Source of the DNA: Molanna angustata
Lineage: Eukaryota; Arthropoda; Insecta; Trichoptera; Molannidae
Length of the DNA: 64,000 bases
NCBI GenBank assembly: GCA_963576475.1
Contig: OY754972.1
Coordinates: 7,025,427 to 7,089,426, forward strand
Direction of reading: 5' to 3'
The notes beneath the pieces were generated by a model. The model saw only the letters and a list, made by a program, of their open reading frames with translations, was not told the DNA's origin and made no database searches. A program made the position numbers and the translations under genes. This document shows, piece after piece, positions 21,690-34,133 of this stretch (position 1 is the stretch's first letter; every line of letters starts with the position of its first letter).

Positions 21690-22719
21690 CTAGTTGCATG
21701 TAACACATGAGATCCAACTGTCGATAGCGATAGTATGTATAGTTGAAGAATATGTACCAAACTATAAACCCATAGATACAAATTATTGAATATTTTCAGA
21801 TATTTTGTTTTCTATACAACATATGTAGGTATGTATGTCAAGATAGGATAGTATGGAAGAAGATCCTTTTTCCTACCCAGAATATGCAAATTGCATGATG
21901 GTTTGTATGTATGTTTGGAGATGAAGTAACAAACTATTAAGTCTTCTTACATATTGTGTATAGGCGACTGCCATACAAAATGTATGAAGCGATGTCGTCA
22001 CTAAATTCAATTTTTAAAAAAATTGTTAAAAAAAAATTGAGATCTTCTACTACAATGTTAATATTTTTTATAGAAAATTAAATTATCTAGTTGGGGTGTT
22101 TCGGCTTTTTTCGATAATTGTAAAAGTTTTGGAAATATAGGCAGTTAAACTCATAAATTTATCATAAAAAAAATATTTTTCTTAATAAAAAATGTTTGAG
22201 AAACCCTGGAATTTTTTTGAAAAAACTAATTTGAGATTTTGTATTTGTCTATGTTTGTACCAATTTTCAGCGTTCTACCGTTTATGGTTTCTGAGATATA
22301 TGGAAAAATAAAATAAAAATTCAAAAGTTGATAACCCCTGACTGAAACAAAAATTCAAAATTCCGAGTATAAAAGTTTTGTAGGCCTGTAACTGTTTATA
22401 TATTCTGAAATTTTAGGCTCTGTAAATTGAGCGGATCAAAAGTTATAAGGGGGGGACGGACACACAGACACACACACACACAGACACACACACAGACACA
22501 CACACACACAGACACACGAAATGTTCTACTCCGAATTCTGAGTAAATCCGTGTATGGAACATATATGCTGCGAAGCCTCTAAGTTGGTGTTTTTTGACTT
22601 CAAAGTTGGAAAATCCATGAAAAAAGTAGACCTCTCCATACAATTCTCGCGTATTCTGGCTTGATACATTGTCGATATGTTAAGAGAACAAAGTTCTCCT
22701 GAACAAATCGACAGTTGGA
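21690..22719 (-). mobile_element. Non-autonomous Helitron-like element, copy 1
   Basis: Read on the minus strand it begins TCCAACTGTCGATTTGTTCA and ends ATCGACAGTTGGATCTCATG, TGTTACATGCAACTAG, followed by T. The features match Helitron/Helentron architecture: TC start, CTAG end with a small CATGT/ACATG hairpin just before it, and a TCCAACTGTCGAT repeat placed terminally at one end and subterminally at the other. The interior has a GT/GTGTCT microsatellite (22452-22516 on plus) and no long coding frame, so it depends on another element for movement. Confidence 0.7.
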
Positions 22720-22806
22720 ATATCATCCCTCTACCAAAGAGTATATAATATCTTACGGATACCCTCTACCTCATCACTTTTCTATGTGATACGAGGTATC
22801 AATAAA

Positions 22807-23864
22807 CTAGTTGCATGTAACACATGAGATCCAACTGTCGATAGCGATAGTATGTATGTATAGTTGAAGAATATGTACCAAACTATAAACCCATAGATAC
22901 AAATTATTGAATATTTTCAGATATTTTGTTTTCTATACAACATATGTAGGTATGTATGTCAAGATAGGATAGTATGGAAGAAGATCCTTTTTCCTACCCA
23001 GAATATGCAAATTGCATGATGGTATGTATGTATGTTTGGAGATGAAGTAACAAACTATTAAGTCTTCTTACATATTGTGTATAGGCGACTGCCATACAAA
23101 ATGTATGAAGCGATGTCGTCACTAAATTCAATTTTTAAAAAAATTGTTAAAAAAAAATTGAGATCTTCTACTACAATGTTCATATTTTTTATAGAAAATT
23201 AAATTATCTAGTTAGGGTGTTTCGGCTTTTTTCGATAATTGTAAAAGTTTTGGAAATATAGGCAGTTAAACTCATAAATTTATCATAAAAAAAATATTTT
23301 TCTTAATAAAAAATGTTTGAGAAACCCTGGAATTTTTTTGAAAAAACTGATTTGAGATTTTGTATTTGTCTATGTTTGTACCAATTTTTAGCGTTCTACC
23401 GTTTATGGTTTCTGAGATATATGGAAAAATAAAATAAAAATTCAAAAGTTGATAACCCCTGACTGAAACAAAAATTCAAAATTCCGAGTATAAAAGTTTT
23501 GTAGGCCTGTAACTGTTTATATATTCTGAAATTTTAGGCTCTGTAAATTGAGCGGATCAAAAGTTATAAGGGGGGGACGGACTCACAGACACACACACAG
23601 ACACACACACAGACACACACACACACAGACACACACACAGACACACACACACACAGACACACGAAATGTTCTACTCCGAATTCTGAGTAAATCCGTGTAT
23701 GGAACATATATGCTGCGAAGCCTCTAAGTTGGTGTTTTTTGACTTCAAAGTTGGAAAATCCATGAAAAAAGTAGACCTCTCCATACAATTCTCGCGTATT
23801 CTGGCTTGATACATTGTCGATATGTTAAGAGAACAAAGTTCTCCTGAACAAATCGACAGTTGGA
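22807..23864 (-). mobile_element. Non-autonomous Helitron-like element, copy 2
   Basis: Same orientation and very high identity to copy 1 with a period of 1117 bp, so the two stand head to tail. It differs mainly by a longer microsatellite (23580-23660) and a few substitutions. Terminal features are as in copy 1; the 5' TC is preceded by A. Between the copies lies about 87 bp of other sequence with a GATACCTCGTATC-type hairpin. Confidence 0.75.
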
Positions 23865-24194
23865 TTAATCGTTTTCATTTATTAATCAACTGAGATTATT
23901 TGAAATCTGAATTTTATGGTTACAAATACAAACGTTCTTGTTTTCGAATCTTGAACAAAAATAACGACTTCTATTCAAATGAATGCCTATATAGTAATAT
24001 AGTGTGTGCATGGAACAAAAGAATAAGAAAATTTGGCATCGGAATAATATATCTATGCCAAATTTCATTTTCCCGCATCCAAAATCTACATAACATTAGA
24101 TTCACCTACTTTCGTCGTCCAACAATGCCAAACAATAGTAATGATATCGACTACCTACATTTTGGATAATTCCACTTTCATAAATGCAGGTTTT
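23865..24194. other. No gene recognised
   Basis: A short open frame (23900-24169, plus) has no motif I recognise. Flanked by the Helitron-like copy and the minisatellite. Confidence 0.4.
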
Positions 24195-24785
24195 TATTCG
24201 TAATATTTATCTTTCTGAATTTGGAGTGAATATTGAACAATTTCTTTCCCCTACCTATATGAATTTGGAAAAAATATGGAACAAATTCTTACCAATCTGA
24301 ATTTGGAGAGAATATGGATCAAATTCTTTCCCTTAGGTATTTGAATTTAGAGAGAATATGGAACAAATTCTTACCCATCTGAATTTGGAGAAAATAAGGA
24401 TCAAATTCTTACCTTTCTGAATTTGGAGAGAATAAGGAACATTTTTTTTCCATTACCTATCTGAATTTGGTGAGAATATGGAACAAAATCGTACCTATCT
24501 GAATTTGGAGAGAATATGGAACAAATTCTTCCCCAACCAATCTGAATTTGAAGAGAATATGGAAAAAAATATTTCCCTTACCTTTCTGAATTAGAAGAGA
24601 ATAAGGAACAAATTCTTACCAATCCGAATTTGAAAAGAATATATGTAGAACAAATTCTTAACTATCTGTTTTTGGAGAAAATATTGAACAAATTCTTACC
24701 TTTCAGAATTTGGAGAGAATATGGAACAAATCATTTTCCTTTCCTCTCTGAATTTGGAGATTATGTGGAACAAATTCTCGTTAAT
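24195..24785. repeat. Degenerate minisatellite, about 40-50-bp unit
   Basis: Units of the form CTGAATTTGGAGAGAATATG-GAACAAATTCTTACC recur about 13-14 times with length variation around CCCTTACCTAT. Much more diverged than the 18125 array. Confidence 0.85.
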
Positions 24786-27389
24786 TAAATCCTAATTATA
24801 AAACTCTTTAACGATCAATGGCCTTACTAATATAATACCAATACATAGCCTTATCTTGATACTCAAGTATTATACTATTTTCGAACTTTCGCTAAGAAAC
24901 TACCACTTTAATGGGGAAGAATTTGGTACAATAGGTATGTTATAATCGTGTAATTAATTAGAATGTACATACACTCATGATAGAGAATATTATCAAAGCG
25001 GCAGGCCGATAGTTTATAAGCGTAGCTTATATACGTAATTTCGAGATAAACACCGCTGATATGATTGATAATTATTAATGATCTAGAATCAGGTAGGTTT
25101 AAAAAAATGCGGAGTCATTTGAAAATGAGCGGAGAAAATACTTGATAAGTGACAATATGCTGTATGTCCAAAACATGCGAATATTTTTACGTATTCTTTT
25201 TTTCGAGTAAGGCTTTTAAGAATCAAACTAATCCAAAGTAAACCAGACCGAGAATGTATAGACATGAAATAAACAATATTTTCTGGTATATACCTAATAT
25301 TATCTGGTATATATGTAATATAATAGCCACCAAAATTTGGTGGCAGGGTCACGTGTTTTTACAACCAATGGGTTTCTTTAGCATTTACTACTCGCTTGCT
25401 GAGGATTAGAGTATTCTATGTCCATTTAAAAAAATGATAGTTTGAATTTTTAATATGTTTTAACACAAAATCCAATACTTGAAGTACGAAAATTTGAGTC
25501 TTCTGATATCAATGTCAAATGTAAAATTTCCAGTGTCAATATTAATGGGACGAAATATATATTTTTTTGTAATTTTCATTCTCATTTTACTCAGATTCAT
25601 ACACTATCCTTAGCAAGCAAAATACATTCAAATTTCCACGCTATAATGAGAATAAGGGTTGTGCCACTGTGTTTCGTCTGACATCTGACAAATTCACATA
25701 TTTTTAAAGCACAAAAAAAACCGAAACAAACGTATCCAACACACAATTTCTGTTATACCCAGTACCTACAAGCTTTGACGTATGAATTTAGCATGTAATT
25801 TATTCTTAAAGATTCAATGTATGTAAAAAAGAGACTGGTTTCTAGTTTTTCTGGGTGGACAGTGAAAACAGAGTGAGCTTTTAAAGATTTTTCCTTTAAT
25901 AATTTTATATAGAAAACAATTATACATTAAAATGTATTAATTATCGTTTCTGATACCCCTATTTGTTAACACCAAACGACATTGTGAGGAAGATTCCAAT
26001 AATTTTGAAAAATTTATGAAAAGGTGAAACTAATTACTCTTTCAAAATATACTATCTTAGGAAATATGTTGCACTCTATATACATAGGTAAACAAATCAT
26101 TTTTACTAATATAATGAATTTGAATATTTTGGAATGGTTCCGAATGAAAATTGAAACAAACACTAATATCAAAATGTATATGTTGTTGACAAAGGGATTT
26201 CAATATCGAGAAGCAAACACTTTTTCTGTTATCTAAAGAATATTTCGTGAATATCTGATTTATTATATGGCCAATGAATATGATTAGAGTACCCCACCTG
26301 CCACCTCTTTCCGTGTACCAATCCCCAGGGGATATCTCCTGGCCTAAAGTCGTAGTTTATGTCAGCTCTATATTATATTCCATAATCTGTTATCACTTCT
26401 GTATAATAATATATTCCTACCGTGTAAAACCCAAATTGTGTTCTAGGCACCCACGTATTTTTCTAGAAAAACCATGAAAACTGAGAAATAACTGACAAAA
26501 TCTTCTAATTATATAATTTGGGACTTTATTTGAATACCCGCGGTCCCTTCTATTTTAATTCATAATACATCAAGTTTTTTCCTCTCTAATAAATAATGCA
26601 TGTGATGTAAAACCCTTCTCTCTATATATATGGATTTGGAATAACGCCAAGACAAGACGACTCTTTTTCAACATCCTCAAAGGATTACACCGACTCATGG
26701 AAATACTTTGATTTATGTAAGTGTCTATATTTTATTTTATCGTGTTGTGCCACTCTAAAGATCACTGCCCTTTGAAAATATTACTTGTTTGTGTCGTATG
26801 GTATCAAAAGTTTACAAACAATAAATATATTATTATATTTTTGGCTCTACACAAAAATTTTACCATTGGTACCTAGACAAAGTCAAATTGATAGCTATCA
26901 ACTTCAAATGAATAGGTGTCAAAGAGAGAAATTGACGGTCACAAGTAACACCAAGTGAACGATATGTAGGCTATTGTAAGATTTTATTAATATATATTTA
27001 TTCTATAGTACATTAACAACGGTAGCAACGTTTTTTTTATAGCAAAGATGTCAAATTCAATGGTTGGACCTCAAATCATAATATCAGAAGATAGCCCACC
27101 CATATATCAGAAGATTTGAACTATGAAGATAACAATCGATCATAGGCTAAGATCAATCTCATTGATTCCTAATAAATATTCAATACATAATTGGTTGCCA
27201 ACGTATCCACATGTTTCTTTTATTGGTTAATTTTTTAAACTTTTTTTTTAATATCATATTTTGTTGGTAAATAATAATTACCTTGTATTTTTGAGTAAAC
27301 AATTACTCATTAAGGACACAAAACAATCAATGCGCACACTGTATTTTATTTTAAATATTAACTTTTTTTTTTTTAAAAAATAAAAAAAT
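24786..27389. other. AT-rich intergenic DNA, no gene seen
   Basis: 2.6 kb without a recognised frame, RNA or repeat boundary. A possible splice donor (ATTTAT/GTAAGT, about 26715) follows a GC-richer patch, too little to call an exon. Confidence 0.45.
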
Positions 27390-27556
27390 AAATATGTCCT
27401 TGTTAGACAAGTACATATACATCTTCCTACGTTCCCTAAAATAAGCATAAATGCTTGTGCTATAGGTGAACGAAATCGGTCAAGGCAGGATTCGAACTCG
27501 GGACCACTGGATTGCTAGCCCAGCGCGCTAACCGCTCTGCCACCGACCCATCTAAA
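27390..27556 (-). mobile_element. tRNA-derived SINE, family A
   Basis: Minus strand: GGTCGGTGGCAGAGCGGTTA, anticodon arm CTGGGCTAGCAATCCAG, B-box GAGTTCGAATCC, then the family tail ending near AACAAGGACATATT. A few substitutions from the 11218 copy. Anticodon-like AGC. Confidence 0.85.
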
Positions 27557-27965
27557 CTTGTTTTTTTACACTATATTACATACATATAATTTGGTCAATA
27601 ATTCCTTTAATTTAGTTTTATTCAATTCAATTTAATTCAGTTTTATTCATGCATTGAGACAAGTGGGGTATAAATCGTAATATGAGTTTCCAGTGGTTGA
27701 TGCTTCCCCCCACTCCTTACCCTACCTTTCTCCGTTCCCATCCTGTTTTCAAAATTCTTTACATCTTGTAATACATATATTTTATATACATTATTCTTGT
27801 TTACTGGTGTATTTTACAAAATAAATAAATTATGTTAAAAATAAAATATAAATTTAAAATAATTTACTTGATACTGGCAAAAGTCTCTGAGGAGCAGTTA
27901 GAACTACATAAAATACATAATATTATGAAATCTACCATCTGCCGTCATAATCTATTTCTAAGGTT

Positions 27966-28047
27966 TTATCCTTTTCTCTTCCGGTCGATTGCCGAAGTTG
28001 CTGTATTTCTGCACGTGTGTTAGAAAATACACTAAAACAAATCCAAA
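27966..28047 (+). promoter_or_regulatory. Candidate 5' leader with TOP-like pyrimidine tract
   Basis: CCTTTTCTCTTCCGGTCG about 65-80 bases upstream of the eS28 start resembles the terminal oligopyrimidine tract of ribosomal-protein mRNAs, which places their translation under growth control. Transcription start is inferred, not shown. Confidence 0.4.
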
Positions 28048-28245
28048 ATGGACAAAACATTCGTACGAGCGAGAGTTATCATGGTTCTGGGCCGTACAGG
28101 ATCCCAGGGACAGTGTACACAGGTCAAAGTTGAGTTCATTGGCGAACAAAACCGTCAAATCATCCGCAACGTCAAAGGACCTGTCAGGGAAGGAGATATT
28201 CTGACTCTTCTCGAATCTGAACGTGAAGCCAGAAGACTAAGATAA
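28048..28245 (+). CDS. RpS28: 40S ribosomal protein S28 (eS28), intact intronless copy
   Basis: 65 codons, the full length of eS28, starting ATGGAC in a good context (CCAAAATGG). Residues 14-65 (from [17 protein letters not shown] to SEREARRLR) look like a standard animal eS28. eS28 is a small-subunit protein of the translation machinery that sits near the mRNA exit region. The first 13 residues ([13 protein letters not shown]) are unlike the usual start, where Pro follows MDK and a Lys precedes VLGRTGS. No intron interrupts the frame. The upstream CCTTTTCTCTTCCGG (about 27969-27983) resembles a pyrimidine-rich 5' TOP leader. It could be the working gene or a retrocopy with a conserved leader. 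No poly(A) tract is visible right after it. Confidence 0.85.
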   Translation: MDKTFVRARVIMVLGRTGSQGQCTQVKVEFIGEQNRQIIRNVKGPVREGDILTLLESEREARRLR

Positions 28246-28734
28246 ATAATATTTAAGGTACCCGTTTAAATAACATATATTAATTTCAGAATTACTCCGT
28301 GTACTAACATTTTTCTTAATTAGCAAATTTCTATGTTATCTACGAAACAACGTGGACATGTTGGGTTTAACTGTCAATTTGCATTTTATGTTGATAGAAT
28401 TATCAAAACGCCATCACTTTATTTATAATTCTCAATGTCATACGGATACGTGTTTGATGGAATTGTTGTATTTCGTGACACTTCATGTAACATGTTTTGT
28501 GAGGTTATGTATCAGTGGTATGATTATATTACTATCCAAGATCACACATATGGTAACATCAAAGAAGACAAGATTGTAGAGTTCGCCAACGATATAATGT
28601 TTGTGAAGTCATCAATCCACACACCAATTTGAATACAAAAATTTACTCTGATTAGAATTAATCAATAAAATCAGTTGAAGTTGTGTAGAGTATTACTAAT
28701 CATTTTTCTCATGATACCATACATTTGCAACCGT
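28246..28734. other. 3' flank of the eS28 copy, nothing specific
   Basis: Short open frames (for example 28435-28632) carry no recognisable motif. A GT...AG pair at about 28257-28289 could be a tiny 3'-UTR intron but is unsupported. Confidence 0.35.
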
Positions 28735-31425
28735 GTTGTAGAGATGTGTAAACCTACGCTGCGCCGGGCAATTGAGTCAACTCAGTTTACGTCGCCAGTG
28801 TGTTAACTTGTTCAAAATGTGTTGGCGCACAGTTTGATTTGAAAGGTGTGAAATTACCCGTTTGGTAATTATTTACAAGTGGCCTAAGTTGCCATTTTTG
28901 TTGATTTTTTGTCCATAAATAGATATAATATACAGATTACAGGAAAAATATTGATTTTCCGGGAAATTAAATTACGAAAAATGTATGAAGTAATTTACAT
29001 AAATGTCGGATTTCACGACACCTATTGTGGAGTTTGCGAGTAACTATTTTCTCATTTTGACGCCAAATTCACAAACAGTAATTCAATTAAATCACAATTT
29101 ACACACTTAACCCAATCAAGACGGGTAGGTACAAGTACTTGCATTCCCTACGGACGGACAGTATTTCGCATCGCACACAGTTTTTTTTTCAATCTCGTTT
29201 TAATTGAATATAATAACGGTAAAAAAAAAATCTAACGATGTAGGTATATGATAAAAAGATCAAAGATAAACAAAAGATCACATAAACTCAATGAAATTGA
29301 ACATTTCATAATATAAACATAAGATAAATGAAGAATAATGTTATCGTATTTATCTCCATACAAAAAAGTACATGCCGTCATCGATATGTCACATGATCCT
29401 TCCGGCATTTGATGTAGATAAGGAATATGCGCCGATTGTGTATTGGTATGCATCGAATTCAAAGCAAAATGTTGAGCGCGAAACAACAATATGAACTGGC
29501 GCAGAATCCCGCTTTCCTACGCGAATGCGTATTACATCCTTACAAAGCGCGGGAGAGTGTGAATTTCGCCGTCGATGATCGATGAATTTCAGTGTTGAGA
29601 GTTTTAATTTTTTTAAATAATTTAACAATTGTTTTGTTGATTCACCGACAGATGTCTTGAAGTCAAATATATGGGAGAAATATTCATCCAATTTTCGTCT
29701 CAATCAAGTATGAATTTACTGAGATATGAAGGTTCAAAATTGTGTATAGCCATGAGGGCATGTATAGATGACGCTCGGCGTTTAGGCACGCACTCGGTGG
29801 GCATCTATACATGACGCTCGTCTTAAAAAGGTTAAATACTAGTGTCCGACCGAAGCTTCGGCCACCTTCGGCAAAAAAAAACATCTTCGGCTTCGGGGCC
29901 AAAAATAACCCGAATTTTTGGCCGAAGCCGAAGCTTTTTGTTAGCCGCTGAAAATAGTTAAAACTTGTAAAAACATGCGCGAACATGCGGGCGGGTGTAG
30001 CGGGTGTATAGATTCGGCCGGCCCAGTGTCGCGTGCCGACTGTCGACAGAAACAAAACAAGAGTAGTTCTGAACGCACGTGATAATTAATCAAATGATTA
30101 ATTATGTTATTAATAAATTGTATTTGTGAACTGTGTTTTGTTGGTTTGAATTCGAAGAAAGTGTGAGTAAAACATTAAACGTGAGTATTTTTTTGTTGTT
30201 GTTAAAACATTTTTTAGTAAAATCAAAACTTCGGCCGAAGGTTATGGCTAAGGCCGAACAATCGGCTTCGGCTTCAGCCAAAATCTGACCTTTGGTCGGA
30301 CACTATTAAACACGCGTAATATCTATAAACATGCGATTTTAACGATAAAAAAACTGGGAAAATTATAACTATATTCTTAACGTATATTAAGTCAATACGT
30401 CAACCGCGACAGTAAACTGAAATATTAAACCACTGATGAAAATATAATAAGGTAGTATTAAAACTAGTAGGTACCATACAACTAACTAAATATGTCACAA
30501 AATATAATTTATTTGTAAATTATAATCAAACGCGAATACATAGTTATCAAATTCACTATTTAGAATACATAATTACTATTCTTACCATAAGTTTGTTTAG
30601 AATGGGTTGGTTGGGAATACTTACGAATCTCACCGTAATTCTTGTTTTTAATGGTGTCAAAAATAATTCAATCCCTGATATGCAAGTAGTATTTAAATAT
30701 TTAATATAGTTTTTATAACCTTGTATTTTTTTATTTTAAATTTTTAACGAATTTTCAAAGAATTATCATTAATATTTTCACCACATGTTTCTATATTAAC
30801 AATTACTTTGGAAATTCACCGATAGATGTCTAAAAAGCAACTGTTTGCATGTATCTCTTCATATATTTTTCGTAATTTAATTTTTATTAACTGTACAGGC
30901 GTTTCCCGGAAAAATAGTTTTTTTTCCATAATTTGGATAATATTATCTATCTATAGACAAAAAAATAAACAAAGTTGGTGACTTAGGCCACTTGTAAATA
31001 ATTACCACCTGCTTTTTAACCGGCTTGTTGAGTTTTGTTTTTTTAATTGAAGAAGGAATGATAAATAGAATCATTAAAGTAGTGATATTTATAAGTGAGT
31101 ACAGGAAATATAATGAATACCCAAATAAACCTTACTTATATACAATCCATACATATTTTACTTTTATTATTAGCTCAATGAACTGGCGCGACGTCGTGAG
31201 CTACCAATCACTGAATTGCTTGGAAATGTGTCATGAGTCAAGTTAGCGAGCCAACTCATCACACGCATTCCATTTAGTTACGCCATGGCGCAATTTTGAG
31301 TTAACGCAGTGAGCTGCGTCAGTTACTGAGTTGACACAAGGAATTTTGTTGTGTTACCCATGTATACCGCGGTGTGTAAAATTGTCACCCGCATTCTTTT
31401 ACTTGTCGATCTCTACTGTGAAGTG
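28735..31425. mobile_element. Inverted-repeat composite element (decayed)
   Basis: 28855-29010 (TTGGTAATTATTTACAAGTGGCCTAAGTTG..., then CGTAATTTAAT inverse) and 30840-31010 are inverted copies of each other. Outer parts both carry GTTAACTCA/TGAGTTAAC and GTAGAGAT/ATCTCTAC motifs. The interior contains the hAT element 29840-30305 and AT-rich DNA. I see no transposase. Confidence 0.5.
29840..30305. mobile_element. Small non-autonomous hAT element
   Basis: Terminal inverted repeat TAGTGTCCGACC / GGTCGGACACTA. Flanking 8-bp sequences TTAAATAC and TTAAACAC (29832-29839, 30306-30313) match at 7 of 8 bases. Subterminal CTTCGGCC repeats on both sides. No transposase frame. The 8-bp duplication and TAG...CTA tips point to hAT. 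Confidence 0.85.
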
Positions 31426-31689
31426 AAGTTATAAGTATGTATCTTTAATCTTAAGACACAAAATCTAGTATTAAGTTTGTGTGAATTGTTGATACGCCTA
31501 TATTAATTTTACTCAACCGTATATATAAAAAAATATATATAAAGATTTCTCCGACCTTCAACAAAAACCGACCAGCGTCTGCAGTCTTGACAGTTGTTCA
31601 ATCAATTTTGCATTTTTTTATTGTTGCTGATATAACAACTCTTCATTTGCATTCCTGAGCATTTTTTTAAAAGATTTTGTAAGAGTCTA
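31426..31689. other. No gene seen
   Basis: AT-rich sequence between the composite element and a SINE. Confidence 0.4.
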
Positions 31690-31885
31690 ATATTGTATAG
31701 CGTTTCGGGCTATGTCAAATATTAATTTAACACACCCAATAACATGTTGCCACATTCTGGAAATGATTCTCACAGATCCAGACTGAAAACACAATTAAAA
31801 AACTGTGTCTTCACTGGGAAACAAACCGAGACCGTTGGCTCAGGATTAGGATATCCAACCAACTGAGCCACGTTGAACAGTTGTG
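31690..31885 (-). mobile_element. tRNA-derived SINE, family B, diverged
   Basis: Inverse of the 20214 copy: contains TAACACACCCAATAACATGT, GATCCAGACTGAAAACACAA and a degraded head GAGCCACG. Several substitutions and a damaged B-box. Confidence 0.75.
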
Positions 31886-32325
31886 ATTTTAATATCCAAA
31901 AAATTATGAAATGTTTGTTGCTTTCTTCAAAGGATTAATTTATACTTTTTTCTTTTGTTTCAGAATACATTCATCTTAATCTTGGTATTACCATCAGTCT
32001 TAAGTTGTCACCGCAGCATGCAGAAATCAGATATAACTTTACCAACTGAATCTGTACTTTTTTAACATGTAATTAAAATCCTCTCAATTACAATATTTTA
32101 TTTTTAATCTGTCATTTCATATACATTGTACCTTTGTTATGGTTATCAGCAAATAACTTCGATCGTGTGGGCTAAATAGAAGTTTTAAACTGTCCCCCAC
32201 TCTGAAATTTGTCAAGCTGATAACTATATTCCTTGTTATTGGTAATGTAGTGTGAGCCATATGAAATATTTCTCACTCAAAATAGATATTCTAATTATAG
32301 ATGATATATATTCAGTATACTTACT
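31886..32325. other. No gene seen
   Basis: AT-rich. Nothing recognised. Confidence 0.4.
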
Positions 32326-32329
32326 TACT

Positions 32330-32790
32330 AGTCAGGGTCATGGCCATCATGTACCCTGCTGCGGACCATTGCTTTCCAGGTATTCCTATCAGCCGCCAGA
32401 TGGACGGCTCTATGGAGTGACGTAGCAGGAATATTTTGCCTTATTTGGTCGGACCAACGCATCGGCGATCTGCCTCTCAGTCTTATACCATGCGCTTTTC
32501 CGACCATGATGGACTTTTCAAGGCTGTCTTCCCCTCTACGAGTTGTGTCAAAAAACTTGGAGTACCCATTCTAGACAAAAAGACTACAATCTCACTGTGA
32601 TACGAAGTTCTTGAAGAAAAGATATATTTGTTCTTGCTGTCGAGGGAATTTTCAGCATTCTTCTCCAGCACCACATTTCGAACATGTCTATTCTGTCTTT
32701 ATCTCTAGACCGTAGAGTCCACGATTCCAATCCATAGAAGAAAATGGAGAACAAGTGTGTGCACAATCTTCACCTTTTTTTTTCTTTTTT
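32330..32790 (-). mobile_element. LINE 3' fragment
   Basis: Minus-strand frame 32584-32766 reads LFSIFFYGLESWTLRSRDKD and MFEMWCWRRMLKIPSTARTN. This is the F-x-Y-G-x-E-S-W-T / W-C-x-R-R-x-L-x-I-x-W-like signature of LINE ORF2 C-termini. The adjoining 32330-32580 is its more decayed 3' part. Confidence 0.8.
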
Positions 32791-32916
32791 TTACATAATT
32801 AAACTGCACACAAACAACACTAGGTAAAATATTACAATGAGTAGGCTTAATATATAATTGTTAAACTATCCATACCTAGTGTCAATTACTTGTGGCAAAC
32901 CAATTCATATAATTAA

Positions 32917-33913
32917 CTAGTTGCATGTAACACATGAGATCCAACTGTCGATAGTGATAGTATGTACAGTTGAAGAATAAGTACCAAACTGTAAACCCAT
33001 AAATACAAATTATTTAATATTTTAAGATATATGGTTTTCTATACAACACATGTACCTAGGTATGTATGTCAAGATAGGATAGTATGGAGGTCAGTCCTTT
33101 GATCCTACCCAGAATGTGAAAACAGCATGATGGTATGTATGTATGTTTGGAGATTAGAGCAAATTATTAAGTCTTCTTAGATATTGTGAGTAGGCTACTT
33201 CCATACAAATTGTATGAAGCAATGTCGTCACTAAATTCAATTTTTATAAAAATTGTTAAAAAAAAATTGAGATGTGCTAATACAATGTTAATATTTTTTA
33301 TAGAAAATTAAATTTTCTAGTTGGGGTCTTTCGGCTTTTTTCGATATTTTAAAAAAAATTGGAAATATAGGCAGTTAAACTCATAAATTTATCATAAAAA
33401 AATATTTTTCTTAATAAAAAATGTTTGAGAAACCCTGGAATTTTTTAAAAAAAACTAATTTGAGATTTTGTATTTGTCTATGTTTATACCAATTTTCAGC
33501 ATTCTAGCTTTTACGGTTTCTGAGATATATGGAAAAATAAATCAAAATTTTAAAAGTTGATAACCCCTGACTGAAAAAAAGTTCACAATTCTGAGTATAA
33601 AAGTTTTGTAGGCCTATAACTGTTTATGTATTCTAAAAATTTGGGCTCTGTGAATTGAGCGGATCAAAAGTTATAAGGGGGGGGGGGACACACAGACAGA
33701 CACACACACACAAAACTCACATAAAATGTTCTACTCCGAATTCTGAGTAAATCCATGTATGGGAACATATATGCTGCGAGACCTCTAGTTGGTGTTATTA
33801 GCTTGCAAAAAGTCCACTACACCATACAAAATTTTCCTTCGTACACGCATCTTGGCTTAATAATGTCGATTCATTAAGAAAATTGAATTCTCATGAACGA
33901 ATCGACAGTTGGA
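32917..33913 (-). mobile_element. Non-autonomous Helitron-like element, copy 3
   Basis: Same termini as copies 1 and 2 (minus strand: A then TCCAACTGTCGATTCGTTCA ... ATGCAACTAG then T). More diverged in the interior, with a shorter microsatellite after a run of G (33678-33715). Confidence 0.75.
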
Positions 33914-34133
33914 TAACATACTGAAATGTGAATGTGTAGTGGGTGAAAATGTGTAATGAGGTGTGCAAAATGTGTCTATGTGTCTATCTACGCTGATTTT
34001 AAATTGAACAGTAAGTTTTTGTATAGGTTTGGCAAGTTATGAAAATTATCTAGTTGAAGGGTACTTTGATGCTTATTGTAAGTGGTGAGGATTCTGTTTA
34101 TTGGTGAGTTGTATAGATAATCTATTTTGCTAT

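Noticed and set aside
22443..22726. Open frames over the GT/CA microsatellite
   Set aside because: Low-complexity translation inside a Helitron-like repeat, duplicated with it at 23564-23788.
29684..30055. 123-residue minus-strand frame
   Set aside because: It overlaps the non-autonomous hAT element and its CTTCGGCC repeats; no protein motif is seen.
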